45,136 nucleotides of DNA. Source: Thiocystis violacea (GTDB lineage: Bacteria > Pseudomonadota > Gammaproteobacteria > Chromatiales > Chromatiaceae). The notes below the pieces were generated by a model, which was given only the letters and a program-made list of their open reading frames with translations, did not search any database and was not told where the DNA came from. Where the stretch lies: NCBI RefSeq assembly GCF_016583565.1, contig NZ_NRRF01000042.1, positions 1 to 45,136 of the forward strand, in the 5' to 3' direction. Shown piece after piece: positions 42,936 through 45,136 of the stretch; positions within the stretch are counted from its first letter, which is position 1; each line of letters begins with the position of its first letter. Both the position numbers and the translations under genes were made by a program.

Positions 42936-44738
42936 TCAATTATCTTTCCCGGTCTGGAGCACGGCAAGGAAGGCCTCTTGCGGAATATCCACCTTGCCGA
43001 CCTGCTTCATGCGGCGTTTACCTTCTTTTTGCTTCTCCAGCAGCTTGCGCTTGCGCGTGACGTCTCCGCCATAACACTTGGCGGTCACGTTCTTGCGGAG
43101 CGCCTTGACCGTGGTGCGGGCGATGATCTTGGAGCCGATCGCCGCCTGGATGGCGACCTCGAACATCTGCCGCGGAATCAGCTCCTTCATCCGTTCGGTC
43201 ACGTCGGCCCCGCGCCTCTGCGACACCGAGCGGTGAATGATCGAGGAGAGCGAGTCGACTTTATCCCCATTGATCAGGACATCCAGCTTGACCAGATCGG
43301 ACGCCTGGAAGCGCTTGAATTCGTACTCGAAGGAGGCGAAGCCCCGGCTGCACGACTTGAGGCGATCGAAGAAGTCCAGCACCACCTCGCTCATCGGCAG
43401 CTCATAGGTCACCTGGACCTGGCCGCCCAAGTATTGAATCTGCCGTTGGATGCCGCGCTTCTCGATACAAAGATTGATCACGGCGCCGAGATAATCCTGC
43501 GGAACCAGGATGTGCGCCTCGATGATCGGCTCGCGCACCTCGCGGATCTTCCCTGGCTCGGGGAGGTCGGCCGGATTGTCGATCTTCACCAACTCGCCGT
43601 CCGTGCGCAGCACCTCATACACCACGGTGGGCGCCGTCGTGATCAGATCCAGGTCGTACTCGCGCTCCAGGCGCTCCTGGATGATCTCCATGTGCAGCAT
43701 GCCGAGAAAGCCGCAACGGAAGCCGAAACCCAGCGCCTGAGAGACCTCGGGCTCGTAGTGGAGCGCCGCATCGTTCAGCCGGAGCTTTCCGAGCGCCTCG
43801 CGCAGATCCTCGTAGTCGTCCGAGATCACGGTATAGAGTCCGGCGAAGACGCGCGGGCGCATTTCCTTGAACCCGGGCAGCTTGGCCGCCGGACGGTCCG
43901 GGAGAATGATGGTATCACCAACCGGCGCGCCATCGATCTCCTTGATCCCGGCAATCATATAGCCGACCTCACCTGCCCCGAGGCTGTCGCGCTCGGTCTT
44001 TTTGGGGGTGAAGACGCCGACATTGTCGACCTGATGGGTGCGTCCGGTGGACATCATCAGCACCTTTTCGCGCCGGCGCATCTCGCCGTTCATCACGCGC
44101 ACCAGAGAGACCACGCCGACGTAGGGGTCGAACCAGGAATCGATGATGAGCGCTTGCAAGGGCGCGGAACGGTCTCCCACGGGGGGCGGGATCCGCTCGA
44201 CCAGCGCCTCCAAGAGATCGGGGATACCCAGCCCCGTCTTGGCGCTGACACGCAAGGCGTCCTGGGCCTCAAGGCCAATGATCTCCTCGATCTCATTGAT
44301 CACCCGCTCGGGCTCGGCCGAGGGCAGATCGATCTTGTTCAGCACGGGCAAGACCTCGAGGCCCTGCTCGATCGCCGTGTAACAGTTGGCCACGCTCTGG
44401 GCCTCGACCCCCTGCGCCGCGTCCACGACCAGAAGCGCGCCTTCGCAAGCGGCCAAGGAGCGGGAGACCTCGTAGGAGAAGTCCACGTGCCCTGGCGTAT
44501 CGATGAAATTGAGCTGGTAGGTCTCGCCGTTGCGCGCCTGATAGTCGAGGGTGACGCTCTGAGCCTTGATGGTGATCCCACGCTCGCGCTCGAGGTCCAT
44601 GGAGTCGAGCACCTGACTGGACATCTCACGCGCCGTCAGCGCACCGCTGATCTGGATGAACCGATCGGCAATGGTCGATTTGCCGTGATCGATGTGGGCA
44701 ATGATGGAAAAGTTGCGGATATGGCTGAGGTCGGTCAT
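42936..44738 (-). CDS. lepA: Elongation factor 4 LepA
   Basis: Ribosome-associated GTPase (EF4). 600 residues from [22 protein letters not shown]; the upstream open frame is not family-like and AGG lies eight bases before this ATG. G1 is AHIDHGKS, G2 RERGIT, G3 DTPGHVDF, G4 NKIDLP. The C-terminal LepA-specific domain is present ([50 protein letters not shown]). It is the first gene of the cluster; an IS end lies about 200 bases upstream and no typical upstream partner gene is seen. Confidence 0.97.
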   Translation of the reverse strand: MTDLSHIRNFSIIAHIDHGKSTIADRFIQISGALTAREMSSQVLDSMDLERERGITIKAQSVTLDYQARNGETYQLNFIDTPGHVDFSYEVSRSLAACEGALLVVDAAQGVEAQSVANCYTAIEQGLEVLPVLNKIDLPSAEPERVINEIEEIIGLEAQDALRVSAKTGLGIPDLLEALVERIPPPVGDRSAPLQALIIDSWFDPYVGVVSLVRVMNGEMRRREKVLMMSTGRTHQVDNVGVFTPKKTERDSLGAGEVGYMIAGIKEIDGAPVGDTIILPDRPAAKLPGFKEMRPRVFAGLYTVISDDYEDLREALGKLRLNDAALHYEPEVSQALGFGFRCGFLGMLHMEIIQERLEREYDLDLITTAPTVVYEVLRTDGELVKIDNPADLPEPGKIREVREPIIEAHILVPQDYLGAVINLCIEKRGIQRQIQYLGGQVQVTYELPMSEVVLDFFDRLKSCSRGFASFEYEFKRFQASDLVKLDVLINGDKVDSLSSIIHRSVSQRRGADVTERMKELIPRQMFEVAIQAAIGSKIIARTTVKALRKNVTAKCYGGDVTRKRKLLEKQKEGKRRMKQVGKVDIPQEAFLAVLQTGKDN

Positions 44739-44944
44739 CGATTGCCTGAGGGTGTCCGGATGTGAGGGGGGACGCGTTGCGGACTCGCGGATCGCGCGGC
44801 TCGGCGATGCCGATCGGACGGAACCGAGCGCGCCGAAGACCGGTCCGCCCGCGCAGGCCCGATCAGAGGGAAAAGCCGCAGGAAAATCAGCGCGCGATGA
44901 TACCAGAGAGTGGCACGCCAACACAGCGCAGGCGCCGAGGCGCT

Positions 44945-45136
44945 CAGGGCGAGCGCGTATAAATTCTCAACCAAACACAACCTTAGCGCGGTAGTCATCG
45001 TTCCAGGTAGCCTTGCGGCGCTTCTTGGACATGCGCTGCTTGGAGGGCTCTTGTTCCAGCAGATTCATGCAAAGGTGACGGATCGAGGTCAGAATCGCTG
45101 GAGCATGGCCTTTGCGGATGCGGCAGGCGTCTTCGC
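44945..45136 (-). mobile_element. ISAs1-family insertion sequence, 3' end, runs off the right edge
   Basis: A transposase C-terminus reads in from the right edge on the minus strand and stops at 44967. The last 55 residues include CRIRKGHAPAILTSIRHLC, MNLLEQEPSKQRMSKKRR and ATWNDDYRAKVVF. This is the typical end of ISAs1-family (DDE) transposases, whose last part has RKGHAPEN-like and W(D/N)NDY motifs. CAGGGCGAGCGCGTATAAAT at 44945 is a likely terminal inverted repeat end, so the element would finish there. The rest of the element is outside the window. Confidence 0.7.
44967..45136 (-). CDS. ISAs1-family transposase, C-terminal fragment
   Basis: Partial gene, open to the window edge and ending with TGA at 44967. 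55 residues are visible. No frameshift is seen in this part, so the transposase may be intact outside the window. The DDE catalytic residues are not within the visible piece. It lies upstream of lepA, on the same strand. Confidence 0.7.
   Translation of the reverse strand, partial: EDACRIRKGHAPAILTSIRHLCMNLLEQEPSKQRMSKKRRKATWNDDYRAKVVFG

Noticed and set aside
42852..44765. 637-residue plus-strand open frame
   Set aside because: Mirror frame of lepA.

Overview
The window looks like a piece of a high-GC chromosome from a purple sulfur bacterium (Chromatiaceae, Gammaproteobacteria, close to Thiocapsa or Allochromatium). This is inferred from two things. The first is a hynS-isp1-isp2-hynL [NiFe]-hydrogenase operon with the Isp1/Isp2 genes between the two subunits, an arrangement known from Thiocapsa and Allochromatium. 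The second is gammaproteobacterial gene order elsewhere: mnmA-hflD...purB; leuCD-leuB-asd-fimV-truA-trpF...accD-folC-dedD-cvpA-purF-metZ; lepA-lepB-DUF4845-rnc-era-recO-pdxJ.

Layout. At 1-349 (- strand) lies the 5' part of a probable group II intron whose reverse transcriptase would be beyond the left edge. At 507-6654 (- strand) is the hydrogenase operon, followed by a small His/Cys-rich protein and a TPR protein. The operon is preceded by a long AT-rich regulatory region with an FNR-type box set at the right distance from a -10 element. At 6920-8290 is mostly non-coding or decayed DNA. It also holds an unlisted 34-residue membrane protein (7814-7918, - strand) behind a near-consensus sigma-70 promoter and a leader hairpin.

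At 8288-14690 (+ strand) are mnmA, hflD, acnA and purB. From 14846 to 33622 (- strand) runs a long superoperon-like series: leuC, leuD, leuB, asd, fimV, truA, trpF, trpB, trpA, accD, folC, dedD, cvpA, purF, metZ and an RpfE-type gene, listed here in transcription order. leuC is divergent from a membrane/zinc-ribbon gene, and an imperfect palindrome joins the two -35 boxes. At 34443-38343 (- strand) are a GlgC-like protein without catalytic motifs, a MagIII-like DNA glycosylase, a methyltransferase and serS. At 38437-44738 (- strand) is the lepA-to-pdxJ housekeeping cluster. The right edge holds the C-terminal end of an ISAs1-family transposase.

Most genes are housekeeping: leucine, tryptophan, methionine, purine and pyridoxine synthesis, tRNA modification, protein export and ribosome/RNA maturation. 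The parts most worth a second look are the GlgC-like pseudoenzyme, the region upstream of the hydrogenase with its FNR box and 34-aa membrane protein, the two unrecognised genes downstream of hynL, and the leuC divergent promoter. No tRNA, rRNA or CRISPR array was seen. All family assignments come from reading motifs by eye.
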